The notes: generated from the letters alone by a model not told the origin. Counted from the first letter of the stretch, positions 9,966 to 19,605 are shown. The stretch is 64,000 nt of DNA from Nocardia camponoti (GCF_014646135.1 NZ_BMMW01000001.1:1195570-1259569); one strand, 5' to 3'. A program made the numbers and translations.

Positions 9966-9981
9966 TCGAACCTATGTTCGA
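9966..9981. promoter_or_regulatory. LexA (SOS) box 1, perfect dyad
   Basis: TCGAACctatGTTCGA is a perfect match to the actinobacterial LexA operator TCGAAC-N4-GTTCGA. It lies 42 bp before the start of the divergent membrane protein and 128 bp before lexA. Confidence 0.93.
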
Positions 9982-10029
9982 TTTGTACCACGCGCGAAGC
10001 CGAATGTCAGCACGAAACGCCCGACATGC

Positions 10030-10045
10030 TCGAACAGATGTTTGA
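10030..10045. promoter_or_regulatory. LexA (SOS) box 2
   Basis: TCGAACagatGTTTGA has one mismatch from the LexA dyad. It is 64 bp before the lexA GTG, and 48 bp from box 1. The pair is the expected arrangement for LexA autoregulation of a divergent promoter region. Confidence 0.9.
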
Positions 10046-10109
10046 TAACTGGCCGCGCCCCGACTAGCCTCGATTCAGTGCGATTCGGCGAACGAAAGGG
10101 CGGGATACG

Positions 10110-10823
10110 GTGACCCACACAGACGACACGGGTGGCGAAAGCGGTACGGACACCGTCACATCGGAGTCGCGCGCCGACCTCACCGTGCGTCAGCGCACGG
10201 TGCTCGACGTCATCCGCACCTCGGTCACCGAACGCGGCTACCCGCCCAGCATTCGCGAAATCGGCGACGCTGTCGGGCTCACGTCCACCTCGTCGGTCGC
10301 TCACCAGCTGCGCGCGCTTGAGCGCAAGGGCTACCTGCATCGCGACCCCAACCGACCACGCGCGGTGAATGTGCGCGGGCTCGACGAAGCGGTGCGCGCG
10401 GTCACGTCACTGCCCGGCGAGACCGACGAAGCCGATCCGAGTCGGCCAACGCCCACGTTCGTCCCCGTGCTTGGTCGCATCGCGGCTGGCGGGCCGATCC
10501 TGGCTGAGCAGGCCATCGAAGAGGTTTTCCCGCTGCCGCGCGAACTGGTCGGCGACGGTTCGCTGTTCCTGTTGAAGGTCGTCGGTCAGTCGATGGTCGA
10601 CGCGGCCATTTGCGACGGCGACTGGGTGGTTGTTCGCCAGCAGAACGTGGCCGAAGGTGGCGACATTGTCGCTGCGATGATCGACGGCGAAGCAACGGTG
10701 AAAACCTTCAAGCGCAGCGGCAAAGACGTGTGGCTGATGCCGCACAACCCGCACTTCGAACCCATCCCCGGCAACGACGCGCAGATCCTCGGCAAGGTCG
10801 TCACGGTTATCCGCAAGATCTAG
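10110..10823 (+). CDS. lexA: LexA, SOS-response repressor/autoprotease
   Basis: 237 residues from a GTG at 10110 with GGGCGGG upstream. N-terminal winged helix ([11 protein letters not shown], then [20 protein letters not shown]) binds the SOS box. The latent protease half has the Ala126-Gly127 self-cleavage site (RIAAGGPI), nucleophile Ser161 (GQSMVDA) and general-base Lys198 (ATVKTFKR). RecA filaments trigger cleavage and derepression. Two LexA boxes precede it, implying autoregulation. Its TAG stop overlaps the convergent pirin gene: both stops are read from the same CTAG palindrome at 10820-10823. Confidence 0.98.
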   Translation: MTHTDDTGGESGTDTVTSESRADLTVRQRTVLDVIRTSVTERGYPPSIREIGDAVGLTSTSSVAHQLRALERKGYLHRDPNRPRAVNVRGLDEAVRAVTSLPGETDEADPSRPTPTFVPVLGRIAAGGPILAEQAIEEVFPLPRELVGDGSLFLLKVVGQSMVDAAICDGDWVVVRQQNVAEGGDIVAAMIDGEATVKTFKRSGKDVWLMPHNPHFEPIPGNDAQILGKVVTVIRKI

Positions 10824-11548
10824 ACGCTGGCGGTCATCTCCCAGACCAGGACTTCGGCAGCTTCGGTGGCGGTCACGCGGTGGCCGCCATCGGCCGTCAA
10901 CCGCACCACGTCGCCCTGGTTCAGCGGGCCCGCTCCTTCGAAATCAACCTGCCCGCGCGCCACGAACACATGCCCATACGGCGCGTCAGGCACGGTGATC
11001 GAAGCGCCAGCGTCGAGTCGCGCCACGTGGAAAGTCGCGTTGCTGTTGCCGATCCCGATCGCGGCCTCGCCTCGATACTTCGTCATGCCCGATGCCACCG
11101 GAATCAGGACGTTGCGCCGCAGTTCACCGGCGATATCGAGTTCCTGGTAGCTCGGCACCGCGCCGGGCGCGTCCGGTGGAATCCACATTTGCACCACGTG
11201 CAGTTTGTCGCGTTCGGCATACCCTGCTCCGTTGCGTTCGGAATGCAGAATGCCCGTGCCCGCCGACATCCGTTGCGCGAGACCGGGGTGGATCAGGCCG
11301 GAGTTCCCCACTGAATCCTGGTGCACCACCGTGCCTTCCAGCACCCAGGTGATGATCTCGGTATCGCGATGCTGGTGAGTGTCGAAACCCTCGCCGGGCC
11401 CGACGACATCCTCGTTGTGAATGAGCAGCAGCCCGTGCGCGTGGTCTTCCAGCACGAAGTTGCCCGTCGCGGGGAACGACTGTTTCGAGTCGAGCCACTC
11501 GTTCCACCAGTGGCCGCGTTCGCCACTTTGAATCACCGTCGTCGCCAT
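10820..11548 (-). CDS. Pirin family protein (bicupin)
   Basis: About 242 residues from ATG 11548, which has AGAGG 8 nt upstream; the frame extends to a GTG at 11557 with no site. The N-terminal cupin holds the pirin metal ligands in [16 protein letters not shown] (two His) and the following HQDS and HSE segments. A second, C-terminal cupin begins near [16 protein letters not shown]. Bacterial pirins bind Fe or other metals; some have quercetin-2,3-dioxygenase activity, others bind metabolic enzymes. No partner is shown here. It shares stop-codon DNA with lexA and lies downstream of the acyltransferase on the same strand (119 bp gap). Confidence 0.88.
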   Translation of the reverse strand: MATTVIQSGERGHWWNEWLDSKQSFPATGNFVLEDHAHGLLLIHNEDVVGPGEGFDTHQHRDTEIITWVLEGTVVHQDSVGNSGLIHPGLAQRMSAGTGILHSERNGAGYAERDKLHVVQMWIPPDAPGAVPSYQELDIAGELRRNVLIPVASGMTKYRGEAAIGIGNSNATFHVARLDAGASITVPDAPYGHVFVARGQVDFEGAGPLNQGDVVRLTADGGHRVTATEAAEVLVWEMTASV

Positions 11549-11667
11549 GACCGCCACCTCTCGCCGCCCGCTTTGTCGGGCCTTCGCAGCAACGCGGCGA
11601 GCCGACCCGACATTCCGGACCGAGGTGCGGCAGCGAGATCGGTCACATTCTCAGCAACCGGCTGGCG

Positions 11668-12540
11668 TCAGAACGGGAGTGCGGCCCTCAGTCGGCCAAC
11701 GAGGGTGCGGCCGTTATCGCGGTCGCGTTCGCGGAAGAGGAATTGCATTTCCTCCTCGAGGGCCTTGCGGACCACGTCACGCAAGTCGGTCGCCGCGGTG
11801 TCGAGGTCGTCGCGATCGAGCCACGGCGTGGGGTCGATCGGTGCGCCAGCGGCGAAGTAGAACCGTTCGGGACGCGGAATCGGAAGCGGCCCAATACCTT
11901 TCACCAGCGGCGGGCTGAGCTCGGGGTTGATCCCGAGAATCGACGCGAGCCAGCGCACCGGACGCATCGCCAGATGCTGACCGTCGAAGACGATGTCGTA
12001 CGCGTCGTCGATGCCGATCATCGCGACCGGCACGATCGGCACCCGCGCCTGCAACGCCATCTTCGCGAAACCGGTGCGACCCTCCCACTTGAGCACGTAC
12101 TTCTCGCCCTTGCGACGAATCGCCTCGCGGCCGCCACCGGGGAAAACGATCACGGCCTCACCGCGTTCGAGCAGCGTGAGGCAGTTGCCACGGGTGCCGC
12201 GCACCGAGCCGTAGCGGTGCAGAATGTCGCGGACCACCGGCACCATCAGCACGTGTTCGGCCAGGCCACGGATCAAGCGACCACGTTCGCGCAGGATTTC
12301 CGGGAACAGCAGTGGCGCGTCGATGCCGCCGAGCAGGTTGTGGTTAGCGACAAGCAGCACCGGGCCCTCGGCCGGAATGTTGTCCAACCCGAAGAACCGT
12401 GGACTCGTCCACGCCTTCAACGGCGCGAGCACCGTTTCCAAGGCGAGCAGGTCGAGCGCGCTCGGCGCTACCTCGAGTGGCGCCCCGTCGCTCAATTTGT
12501 TTTCGCGCACTACTGATGTGCCCCGCTGATCGTTTGACAT
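11668..12540 (-). CDS. Lysophospholipid/diacylglycerol acyltransferase family protein
   Basis: 290 residues from ATG 12540, with AGGAGGG 5 nt upstream. It has the PlsC/LPLAT arrangement: ANHNLLGGID near residue 66 (the His-Asp catalytic pair in the longer spacing of the MGAT-like branch), RGLAEHVLMVPVV, then a glycine-rich FPGGGREAIRRKGE block for acceptor binding and VPIVPVAMIG. This branch transfers acyl chains from acyl-CoA to (lyso)lipids or diacylglycerol at the membrane. The exact substrate is not readable. No TM helix is obvious. Confidence 0.82.
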   Translation of the reverse strand: MSNDQRGTSVVRENKLSDGAPLEVAPSALDLLALETVLAPLKAWTSPRFFGLDNIPAEGPVLLVANHNLLGGIDAPLLFPEILRERGRLIRGLAEHVLMVPVVRDILHRYGSVRGTRGNCLTLLERGEAVIVFPGGGREAIRRKGEKYVLKWEGRTGFAKMALQARVPIVPVAMIGIDDAYDIVFDGQHLAMRPVRWLASILGINPELSPPLVKGIGPLPIPRPERFYFAAGAPIDPTPWLDRDDLDTAATDLRDVVRKALEEEMQFLFRERDRDNGRTLVGRLRAALPF

Positions 12541-12640
12541 AACACCCTCCTGCTGTCGATTTCGACACTAGCGCCGTAAAACGCTTGTGTCGCACCGGCT
12601 TCCGCAGGCAACTGGCTGGCAAATAAGCCCGCCCCGACTC

Positions 12641-14158
12641 TTATTCCGCAGGCTCGGCCGAACCCGCATACGGCGACAGTGCCGACGCCAACGACGCGGG
12701 GACCTTCGCCCGAATGCGCGTGCCGCCCTCTTCGTGATCGGACGAAATGATCCGTCCATCAGCGTGGATGCGGGCGAGCAGGTCGCCGCGCTGGTACGGC
12801 AGTAGCACGCTGACGTCGACATCGAGGCCGCCCAGCACGATCGACAGGCGGTCGCGCAGTTCGTCCAAGCCCTCGCCAGTTTGCGCGGAGACGAACACCG
12901 CGTTACCCAGCGTGGCGCGCAGCCGGGTGAGTTCCGTGGGGTCGGCGGCATCAATCTTGTTGACAACCAACAACTCTGGCGGTGCCGTCGCGCCCTGTTC
13001 CTTGATGACGTCGGCGATCACCTCGCGCACCGCCCGAATCTGTTCCAGCGGAAGCGGATCGGCACCGTCGACGACATGCAGCAGCAAGTCGGCGCCGGTG
13101 ACCTCTTCGAGGGTGGAGCGGAACGCCTCAACCAACTGCGTTGGCAAGTGGCGAACGAAACCGACGGTGTCGGTGAACACCATCTCGCGACCATCGTCGA
13201 GTGCCGCACGACGCGTGGTTGGATCGAGGGTGGCGAATAGCGCGTCTTGGACGAGCAGGCCAGCGCCGGTAAGCGCGTTCATCAGGCTGGACTTGCCGGC
13301 GTTGGTGTAGCCGACGATCGCGACGGCAGGCACGCCACTAGCGTTACGCTTGGCGCGCATGGTGTCGCGCGCGGTCTTCATCTCGCGAATCTCGCGGCGC
13401 AACTTGGCCATTCGCTCACGAATGCGACGGCGGTCGGTTTCGATCTTGGTTTCACCGGGACCACGCAGACCGACGCCACCGTTGCTGCCCGCGCGACCAC
13501 CGGCCTGCCGCGACATCGACTCACCCCAACCACGCAGGCGCGGGAGCATGTACTCCATCTGCGCGAGCGCGACCTGAGCTTTGCCTTCGCGGGAGGTGGC
13601 GTGCTGGGCGAAGATGTCGAGAATCAGGGCCGTGCGGTCGATGACCTTGACCTTGACGACCTTTTCCAGCGCGGTGAGCTGAGCTGGCGTGAGTTCGCCG
13701 TCGCAGATCACGGTGTCGGCGCCGGAATCGAGCACGATGCCGCGCAGTTCCTCGGCCTTGCCGGAACCGATGTAGGTGGCTTTGTCGGGTTTGTCGCGGC
13801 GCTGGATGAGGCCGTCGAGCACCTCGGAGCCTGCCGTTTCGGCGAGGGCGGCGAGTTCGACCATGCTCGCGTCGGCTTGGGCCGCGCTGCCCGAGGTCCA
13901 CACCCCGACAAGCACGACGCGCTCAAGGCGGAGCTGTCGGTATTCGACCTCGGTGATGTCTTCGAGCTCGGTCGACAAACCGGCAACACGGCGAAGCGAG
14001 GTGCGCTCGTCGAGCTGCATCTCACCGCGCGTTGGCTCGGCGGGTGCCCAACCGCGCCGCTGCATGCGCTCGGCATGGCGGGTCAGGGCTTCGTCGACGG
14101 CCTCGGCGGACTGGTCGGTGGCGTCGGTGTCTGGGGTGGTGGCGTCTGGTTTCGTCAT
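12641..14158 (-). CDS. hflX: GTPase HflX, ribosome-associated
   Basis: About 505 residues from ATG 14158 (AGAGGG upstream). The N-terminal HflX domain has the glycine-rich RAGSNGGVGLRGPGETKIE segment, followed by a coiled coil (RRRIRERMAKLRREIREM). The GTPase domain shows G1 GYTNAGKS, G3 DTVGF and G4 NKID. HflX splits stalled or hibernating 70S ribosomes; in mycobacteria it affects macrolide-lincosamide tolerance and hibernating ribosomes. The N-terminal 50 residues before the core are acidic and low in complexity. It precedes the acyltransferase by 100 bp; a weak AATAAG/CTTATT inverted repeat lies at its 3' end. The dapF gene is 54 bp upstream. Confidence 0.97.
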   Translation of the reverse strand: MTKPDATTPDTDATDQSAEAVDEALTRHAERMQRRGWAPAEPTRGEMQLDERTSLRRVAGLSTELEDITEVEYRQLRLERVVLVGVWTSGSAAQADASMVELAALAETAGSEVLDGLIQRRDKPDKATYIGSGKAEELRGIVLDSGADTVICDGELTPAQLTALEKVVKVKVIDRTALILDIFAQHATSREGKAQVALAQMEYMLPRLRGWGESMSRQAGGRAGSNGGVGLRGPGETKIETDRRRIRERMAKLRREIREMKTARDTMRAKRNASGVPAVAIVGYTNAGKSSLMNALTGAGLLVQDALFATLDPTTRRAALDDGREMVFTDTVGFVRHLPTQLVEAFRSTLEEVTGADLLLHVVDGADPLPLEQIRAVREVIADVIKEQGATAPPELLVVNKIDAADPTELTRLRATLGNAVFVSAQTGEGLDELRDRLSIVLGGLDVDVSVLLPYQRGDLLARIHADGRIISSDHEEGGTRIRAKVPASLASALSPYAGSAEPAE

Positions 14159-14212
14159 ACGCCCTCTATGCTCCCACGTCGCACCGACACCGTGCACCTG
14201 GTTAAGCCGTCG

Positions 14213-15103
14213 CTACTGCGCGTCGAACCAGGCGCGGGCGATCACGCCGGTCGCGAGCAGGGTCGACGGGCCACGCAACCACGCTTTGCCCTCGGTGATC
14301 CCGACGCGAACCGCGCCGCCGGGCACGCGAACGGTGACCTCGCCCGAACCAGTCGCCAGAGTGACGCCGGCGTCGACGAGCGCGGCCGCCGCAGCAGCGA
14401 CGGTGCCGGTGCCGCACGAGCGGGTCTCGCCCACGCCGCGTTCGTAAACGCGCATGTCAACGCCGCCTTCGGTGAGCGAGGTGAGCAGTTCGACGTTGGT
14501 GCCCTGCGGGAAAAGCGCGGGGTCGAAACCGGGCGCGACGGTGAGATCGAGCTTGGCGACCTCGTCGGCGCTGAGGCCCGCGCAGGCCAGGTGCGGGTTG
14601 CCGACGTCGATGCCGATGCCCGCGAAAGTTGAGCCGCCGACGGTCGCGGTCGACGGACCGAGTTCGCGGACGGTGCCCATGTCGACGGTAACTTCGCCGT
14701 CGACGGGACCGGCCTCGTGAACGACAACAGGACGTGCGCCAGCGCGACTCCCGACGACGAACTCGGTGCGCGACTCAAGCCCGGTCGCGACCAGGTAGTG
14801 CGCGAAAACCCGAACGCCGTTGCCGCACATTTCGGCGATGGACCCGTCGGCGTTGCGGTAATCCATGAACCAGTCGTCGGCGGCGATACCGTCGGGCAAC
14901 TCGGCGAGCACGTTGGCGGCGAGCAGCGCGCCCGCGGTCGCAACGCGCAGCACGCCGTCGGCACCGAGGCCCTGCTGCCGGTCGCACAGGGCGGTGACGC
15001 GGGCTGCCGTCAGGTCAAGCGCGACGTTGGGGTCGGGCAGCACGACGAAATCGTTCTGCGTGCCGTGGCCTTTGGTGAAGTCGATGTCGGACACGCCTGC
15101 CAT
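14213..15103 (-). CDS. dapF: Diaminopimelate epimerase DapF
   Basis: 296 residues from ATG 15103, which has GCGAGGGAC 6 nt upstream. The enzyme turns LL-diaminopimelate into meso-diaminopimelate for lysine and cross-linked peptidoglycan. Both catalytic cysteines are visible: Cys93 in [10 protein letters not shown] and Cys230 in [10 protein letters not shown]. The substrate-binding [12 protein letters not shown] and GNPH motifs are present. dapA and dapB, acting earlier in the same pathway, lie elsewhere in the window on other transcripts. A repeat array sits between it and the upstream methyltransferase gene. Confidence 0.97.
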   Translation of the reverse strand: MAGVSDIDFTKGHGTQNDFVVLPDPNVALDLTAARVTALCDRQQGLGADGVLRVATAGALLAANVLAELPDGIAADDWFMDYRNADGSIAEMCGNGVRVFAHYLVATGLESRTEFVVGSRAGARPVVVHEAGPVDGEVTVDMGTVRELGPSTATVGGSTFAGIGIDVGNPHLACAGLSADEVAKLDLTVAPGFDPALFPQGTNVELLTSLTEGGVDMRVYERGVGETRSCGTGTVAAAAAALVDAGVTLATGSGEVTVRVPGGAVRVGITEGKAWLRGPSTLLATGVIARAWFDAQ

Positions 15104-15134
15104 TGTCCCTCGCGCGGTCGGCGCGCCCAACGGC

Positions 15135-15333
15135 CGCCCTCGACAGACGTCGCCGAGCCTGTCAGCGGGCAGTGCGGGCGCGCGTCAGGCGGCCGCCCTC
15201 GACAAAACGTCGCCGAGCCCGTTAGCGGGCAGTGCGGCGCGGCTGGCGACCGCCCTCGGCATGACGTCGCCGAGTGCGTCAGCGGCGACCACCATCGATA
15301 GACGTCGCCATGTCCGTCAGCGGGCAGTGCGGG
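15135..15333. repeat. Array of four imperfect ~40-nt intergenic repeats
   Basis: Four related blocks begin near 15135, 15194, 15251 and 15292 on the plus strand. The shared core is GACGTCGCCGAG, then a variable CC/TG/GC step, then GTCAGCGGGCAGTGCGGG; blocks 1-3 begin CGCCCTCG. Starts are 59, 57 and 41 nt apart. Block 2 has GTTAGCGGG, block 3 lacks the GCAGTGCGGG tail, and block 4 has a divergent head. Spacers share no clear sequence. Each core contains the GACGTC-type half palindrome (AACGTC in block 2). The array fills most of the 268-bp gap between dapF and the SpoU methyltransferase. It is too short and uneven for CRISPR, and no coding frame through it looks real. Confidence 0.8.
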
Positions 15334-15371
15334 CCACCCCGCCAGCGCCCTGATATCGGCGCGAACGTCCC

Positions 15372-16208
15372 CTACCGCGCGAAGGTCCGGCGCTGTCGCG
15401 AAATCTCGTACAACCCGACCGCCCCGGCCGACGGCGCGCCCAACGAACTCGCCGTTCCGCCCATTGGGATGGTGACCAGGTCGTCGCATGCTTCTGCCCA
15501 CGCGGCGCTCATGCCCGTCGTCTCGTTGCCAACAACCAGGATTGTCGCGTCGGTGAAATCGTGGTCGTAAATGTCGACGGTCGCGCGTTCGTCGGTGCCA
15601 ACGATGCGCGTTGGAATTCCGCGCGCGACCTGCCGGTCCCGAAACTCGACCACCTGCGCGGCACCGGGCGCGCGCAGCACGGGAACGCCGAAAAGCGAAC
15701 CCGTGGACGCGCGTACGGCCTGCGGGTCGAACTGGTCGGCGCCGTGGCCGGTGACAATCACGCCCGACGCGCCGAACGCGTCAGCTGAGCGGATCAGCGT
15801 GCCCAGGTTGCCCGGTGAGTTGGGTCGGTCGAAGACAACGACAACCGGCGCGTCCTCGCCTGGTTCACCGGGCGCGAAGTCGGCCAAGTCAAGTTGCCGT
15901 GACTCAGCGACCGCGACGATCTCCGGCGCGTTCCCTTCCTTCTCGCCCAGTTCAGCCATCAGTTCTGGGACGAGCCCGACGGTCGGGATATCGGCGGTGT
16001 CGAGCACCTCACGCGCCCAACTCGACAGGTCGGGAGTGCCAAGCCGGTACAGCAGCGTTTCGATGGGCCAATCGTTGGCCAGCGCCTGGGTGATGGGGCG
16101 GACGCCCTGAATGAGGAACCGGTTGTCGCGGTTGCGCTTGGTCCGATTGTGCAGGTACGCCTGCCACACCTGCACCGATGCGTTGCGGGTGCTCACTCGT
16201 CGGGTCAC
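15372..16208 (-). CDS. SpoU/TrmH family RNA 2'-O-ribose methyltransferase
   Basis: About 278 residues from GTG 16208, whose GTGA overlaps the miaA stop by 4 nt; upstream extension of the frame lies inside miaA and is not protein-like. The C-terminal SPOUT domain shows motif 1 ([19 protein letters not shown]), motif 2 ([10 protein letters not shown]) and motif 3 ([16 protein letters not shown]). In most SpoU enzymes motif 3 reads SLNVSVA; here Gly takes the place of the Asn. The N-terminal part ([16 protein letters not shown]) looks like the substrate-binding L30e-like domain of 23S rRNA methyltransferases. It methylates a ribose on rRNA or tRNA; the target is unknown. Cotranscription with miaA is very likely. 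Confidence 0.85.
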   Translation of the reverse strand: MTRRVSTRNASVQVWQAYLHNRTKRNRDNRFLIQGVRPITQALANDWPIETLLYRLGTPDLSSWAREVLDTADIPTVGLVPELMAELGEKEGNAPEIVAVAESRQLDLADFAPGEPGEDAPVVVVFDRPNSPGNLGTLIRSADAFGASGVIVTGHGADQFDPQAVRASTGSLFGVPVLRAPGAAQVVEFRDRQVARGIPTRIVGTDERATVDIYDHDFTDATILVVGNETTGMSAAWAEACDDLVTIPMGGTASSLGAPSAGAVGLYEISRQRRTFAR

Positions 16209-17137
16209 TGCGGAGTCCGTCCTGTCTTGTCGAGCTGGGAAAGTGTGGTTGACGCCAGATCGGGATCGGCCCCGTCGACCCACCGCACGCGCGGGTCGCG
16301 GCGGAACCACGAACGCTGGCGGCGGACGTAACGGCGCGTGCCGATGAGGGTGCGTTCTTGGGCGTAGGCGAGGTCTTCCTCGCCGTCGAGGTAGGCGAGC
16401 ACTTGCGCGTAGCCGATGGCCCGTTTCGCGGTTTGGCCGTCGCGTAGGCCGAGGTCGATGAGGGCTTTCACCTCGTCGACGAGGCCGGTTTCGAACATGG
16501 TCGCGGTGCGTAATTCGATGCGAGCATCGAGTGCCGCTGTCTCGCGGTCGACGCCGATAATGGTTGTCCCCCACCGTGGTTCGCCGATGGTCGGGGCCGA
16601 AGCCGCGAACGGCTGTCCGGTGAGTTCGACGACCTCGAGCGCACGCACCATCCGTCGACCGTCCGTCGGCAAAATCGTGTCGGCGGCAACGGGATCGGCG
16701 GCCCGCAACGCCTCGTGTACCGCGACGACTCCGCGTTCGTCAAGCAGCGCTTCCCATTTCGCGCGGATGTCAGGGTCGGTTGCCGGGAAGGCCCAATCAT
16801 CAAGCAGCGCTTGCACATACATCATCGAACCACCGACGATCACCGGCATGCGACCGCGCGCGAGGATGTCATCGACAATCGCGCACGCCTGCTCTTGATA
16901 GGCGGCCACGGTCGCCGTTTCGGTCACGTCGAGTACGTCGAGCAGGTGGTGGACGATGCCGCGCCGTTCGGCGACGCTGAGCTTCGCGGTGCCAACGTCC
17001 ATGCCCCGATAAAGCTGCATCGCGTCGATATTGACGATCTCGCCGTCGAGTTCCTGGGCGAGGTCGAGCGCGAGATCGGATTTGCCGGTCGCCGTTGGTC
17101 CAACGACCGCGATGGGTCGATCGAGTGGTCCGGTCAC
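16205..17137 (-). CDS. miaA: tRNA dimethylallyltransferase MiaA
   Basis: About 310 residues from GTG 17137, chosen because its GTGA overlaps the upstream gene stop by 4 nt and because the family starts just before the P-loop; the longer frame to 17287 is Arg-rich shadow. P-loop [10 protein letters not shown] at residues 11-20, then [15 protein letters not shown] (dimethylallyl-diphosphate site) and [13 protein letters not shown]. MiaA adds the isopentenyl group to A37 of tRNAs reading UNN codons. MiaB, which then adds the methylthio group, is encoded at 20274-21821, so both steps of ms2i6A synthesis are in the window. Confidence 0.97.
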   Translation of the reverse strand: MTGPLDRPIAVVGPTATGKSDLALDLAQELDGEIVNIDAMQLYRGMDVGTAKLSVAERRGIVHHLLDVLDVTETATVAAYQEQACAIVDDILARGRMPVIVGGSMMYVQALLDDWAFPATDPDIRAKWEALLDERGVVAVHEALRAADPVAADTILPTDGRRMVRALEVVELTGQPFAASAPTIGEPRWGTTIIGVDRETAALDARIELRTATMFETGLVDEVKALIDLGLRDGQTAKRAIGYAQVLAYLDGEEDLAYAQERTLIGTRRYVRRQRSWFRRDPRVRWVDGADPDLASTTLSQLDKTGRTPQ

Positions 17138-17898
17138 CGCGCCGCCTCCCACAGGCTCACGTCGTAGGCGACGCCGAGCGGTGCGCCCTGGTAGAGGGTA
17201 CGCACGGCCGGATCGGCGGCGTCGACAGCGAAAAGACCGGCTAACGCCTGGTAGGCGGCACGGCCGGACAACCACAGGTCGGCGCACAGCGCGGGGTCGA
17301 GCGCGGTCAGGTCGGCGCGCGAGCCCGTTCGAAGGGCATCGTCGAGGTCGGCTTGGGCGGCGGCCGCGCGCGAGTCGAAGTAGCCGGGCGCTTTCTCGGT
17401 CAACGTCGCTGCACCGTCGGCAACGACGAGCACACCTTGGGGCTCGGGAATCGCGTCCAATTCCGCGCGCAGGTGGGCGCCGAACGCGACGCAGTCAGCG
17501 ACGGGAGTGTCAACGGCAAGTACGTGCGCGCGCACCGAAACGTCCGGCCCGACCTGCTCGCGCAACCAACCAGCAATCAGTACCGGCAACGGTAGCTCAG
17601 CGTCAACAACGGCAATCGAATGTGCTTGGGGCGCAAGGCCGACGACCACATCGGCACCGAAGCCGCGAAACGTTCCGCGCGTCTCGGCGGGAAAGCTGGC
17701 CGTCGCATCGCCGACGCCAACAACGACCCACTCGCGCGCGCTAGTCGCCAACGCAGTCGCGGCGCTCAACGCGGCCGCGCGCACCGCCGTAGGCGGCTCT
17801 TCGGTCGCCAGCTCAGCACGCATTGGCCGCCCGCATAGTTGCGGTACCAGCATCGGGGGTGACGGGACCAGGGCCGCGAGAGACAACACCTCTCGCAC
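17134..17898 (-). CDS. Class III extradiol dioxygenase B-subunit-like protein (Rv2728c position)
   Basis: 254 residues from GTG 17898. The N-terminus ([15 protein letters not shown]), a mid-protein [12 protein letters not shown] and [20 protein letters not shown] match the actinobacterial family annotated as class III extradiol ring-cleavage dioxygenase subunit B-like. In the true LigB enzymes iron is bound by two His and a Glu; the expected His residues are not clearly present, so catalysis is doubtful. It is always near miaA in this group, and here its TGA overlaps the miaA GTG. Function is unknown. Confidence 0.75.
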   Translation of the reverse strand: MREVLSLAALVPSPPMLVPQLCGRPMRAELATEEPPTAVRAAALSAATALATSAREWVVVGVGDATASFPAETRGTFRGFGADVVVGLAPQAHSIAVVDAELPLPVLIAGWLREQVGPDVSVRAHVLAVDTPVADCVAFGAHLRAELDAIPEPQGVLVVADGAATLTEKAPGYFDSRAAAAQADLDDALRTGSRADLTALDPALCADLWLSGRAAYQALAGLFAVDAADPAVRTLYQGAPLGVAYDVSLWEAAR

Positions 17899-18153
17899 GG
17901 TAGTCGCCTACTCGCGTCGTGACCGCATCCGTCCCGGTCGTGCCACGTGACGGTGTTCGAGTGTCCGACGCGGCGATACCCGTCGCCATTGCTACTGTTT
18001 TCTGATGCGACTACCCACGTCGTGCACAGCGAAATCCTCGGATTTCCCAGGTGCCATCGCCCAGACCGTTGGTTTCGGCGGAACCGACAAGGTTCAATGG
18101 GAAGTGCTAGGGCGTAACCAGGCAGCCGTGACGCGCGGCAGGGACGGAGAGCA

Positions 18154-19545
18154 ATGACCGACAGCAACGGAACCGCGAAACCAACTCCGCCAACTCCCGG
18201 GCCGGGCGCTACCCCCAAGCCGGGCGGCGCACCGAAGCCCGGCGGCAAACCCGCGCCACCTAAACCGCACGCCGCGAAACCGGTGCCTGGTGGCACCGAA
18301 GCCCATCCGCATCCGGTTGTCGTTGCCGCGGCGAGCGACCCGGCGAAGTGGGGTCGCGTCGACGAAGACGGCACCGCGTGGGTGAAAACCGCCGACGGGG
18401 AACGCGAGATCGGGTCGTGGCAGGCAGGCGACGCCGCCGAGGGCCTCGCGCACTTCGGTCGCCGCTTCGATGATCTCGCCACCGAGGTCGCGCTGCTGGA
18501 AGCACGTCTCGCCGCCGGTGCCGACGCGCGCAAGACCAAAGCCGCCGCGCTCGCGCTCGCGGAAACGCTGCCGACCGCTGCCGTGATCGGCGACGTCGAC
18601 GGACTCGCCGCGCGCCTGCAGGCCATTACCGAGCATTCGGATGAGGCCGCGGCGCAGGCGAAGGAAGAAAAAGACCGCACGCGCCACGAGCACACCGAAC
18701 GCAAGGAAGCGCTCGCTGCCGAGGCCGAGCAGATCGCTGCCGAATCCACCCAGTGGAAGGCCGCTGGCGACCGGTTGCGCGAGATTCTCGACGAGTGGAA
18801 GTCCATTCGTGGCGTTGACCGCAAGGTCGACGACGCGCTGTGGAAGCGCTACTCGAAGGCGCGTGAGTCGTTCAACCGTCGTCGGGGCGCGCATTTCGCT
18901 GAACTCGACCGGGAACGCGCGTCGGCGAAGACACGCAAGGAAGAGCTGTGCGTGCAGGCCGAAGCACTGTCGGATTCCACCGACTGGGTTGGCACGGCCG
19001 CGGTTTTCCGCGATTTGCTCGCCGAGTGGAAGGCGTGTGGTCGGGCACCGCGCGAAGCCGATGAGGCGCTGTGGAAGCGGTTCAAGGGTGCCCAGGACGT
19101 GTTCTTCGCGGCCCGCAACGCCGCGGCCAACGAGCGCGACGCCGAGTTCGAGCACAACGCCGACGCGAAGGCCGAACTGCTCAGCCATTACGAGAACATC
19201 GACCCCAGCGCCGGTCTCGACGCCGCCCGCAACGCCCTGCGCGAATTGCAGGAGAAGTGGGACGCGCTTGGCAAGGTGCCGCGTGAGCGGATGGGCGAGC
19301 TTGAAGGCAGGTTGCGCGCGATTGAGAAGCGTGTGCGCGAGGCCGTCGACCAGCAGTGGCGTCGGACTGACCCGGAAGCGGTCGCGCGTGCCGCGCAGTT
19401 CCGCGAGCGGGTCGCCCAGTTCGAAGAGCAGGCGGCCAAGGCCACCGCCGCGGGCAAGAAGCGTGACGCGGAGAAGGCGCTTGAGCAGGCCAAGCAGTGG
19501 CGTGAATGGGCCGAAGCCGCCGAGGGCGCGGTCAGCAACCGCTGA
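18154..19545 (+). CDS. DUF349 domain-containing coiled-coil protein (Rv2731-like)
   Basis: 463 residues. The first 50 are a Pro/Gly/Lys/Ala-rich disordered tail ([18 protein letters not shown]). A DUF349 repeat array follows, each with an ALWKRYxxAR or [11 protein letters not shown] helix pair (near residues 228 and 305) and long coiled coils. Related proteins are conserved in actinobacteria next to miaA and miaB; no biochemical role is known to me, though DUF349 helices resemble RNA- or ribosome-associated proteins. ATG 18154 has GGACGGAGAG upstream. The 255-bp divergent gap before it shows no RNA gene; a promoter near 17985-18005 (TTGCTACTGTTTT) is possible. A strong hairpin follows the gene. 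Confidence 0.85.
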   Translation: MTDSNGTAKPTPPTPGPGATPKPGGAPKPGGKPAPPKPHAAKPVPGGTEAHPHPVVVAAASDPAKWGRVDEDGTAWVKTADGEREIGSWQAGDAAEGLAHFGRRFDDLATEVALLEARLAAGADARKTKAAALALAETLPTAAVIGDVDGLAARLQAITEHSDEAAAQAKEEKDRTRHEHTERKEALAAEAEQIAAESTQWKAAGDRLREILDEWKSIRGVDRKVDDALWKRYSKARESFNRRRGAHFAELDRERASAKTRKEELCVQAEALSDSTDWVGTAAVFRDLLAEWKACGRAPREADEALWKRFKGAQDVFFAARNAAANERDAEFEHNADAKAELLSHYENIDPSAGLDAARNALRELQEKWDALGKVPRERMGELEGRLRAIEKRVREAVDQQWRRTDPEAVARAAQFRERVAQFEEQAAKATAAGKKRDAEKALEQAKQWREWAEAAEGAVSNR

Positions 19546-19558
19546 GTTCGAACAAACA

Positions 19559-19593
19559 GCGAGGCCCCCGACCAATGTGGTCGGGGGCCTCGC
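19559..19593. terminator. Bidirectional intrinsic terminator between convergent genes
   Basis: A perfect 16-bp stem (GCGAGGCCCCCGACCA with its complement) closes on a 3-nt ATG loop and is followed by TTGTGCTT on the plus strand. It sits 13 nt after the DUF349 stop and 12 nt before the end of the convergent membrane-protein gene. Confidence 0.92.
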
Positions 19594-19605
19594 TTGTGCT
19601 TGGGG

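Noticed and set aside
9380..9991. Alternative minus-strand frame overlapping the lexA-divergent membrane gene
   Set aside because: It is Arg/Ser/Pro-rich, its start overlaps a LexA box and it has no ribosome site, unlike the frame starting at 9923.
13168..13190. Another TGTCGGTG inside hflX on the plus strand
   Set aside because: No TAnnnT at the proper distance, within a coding gene and in the wrong direction for any neighbour.
15135..15333. Possible CRISPR array
   Set aside because: Only four imperfect repeats of uneven length with shared partial spacers, and no cas gene in the window.
16209..16574. Upstream extension of the SpoU methyltransferase frame
   Set aside because: It lies within miaA, is Arg/Pro-rich, and the GTG at 16208 gives a 4-nt overlap typical of this region.
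18094..19575. Minus-strand frame of about 493 codons opposite the DUF349 gene
   Set aside because: The DUF349 protein on the plus strand has clear repeats and a ribosome site; the antisense frame is Arg/Leu-rich without features.
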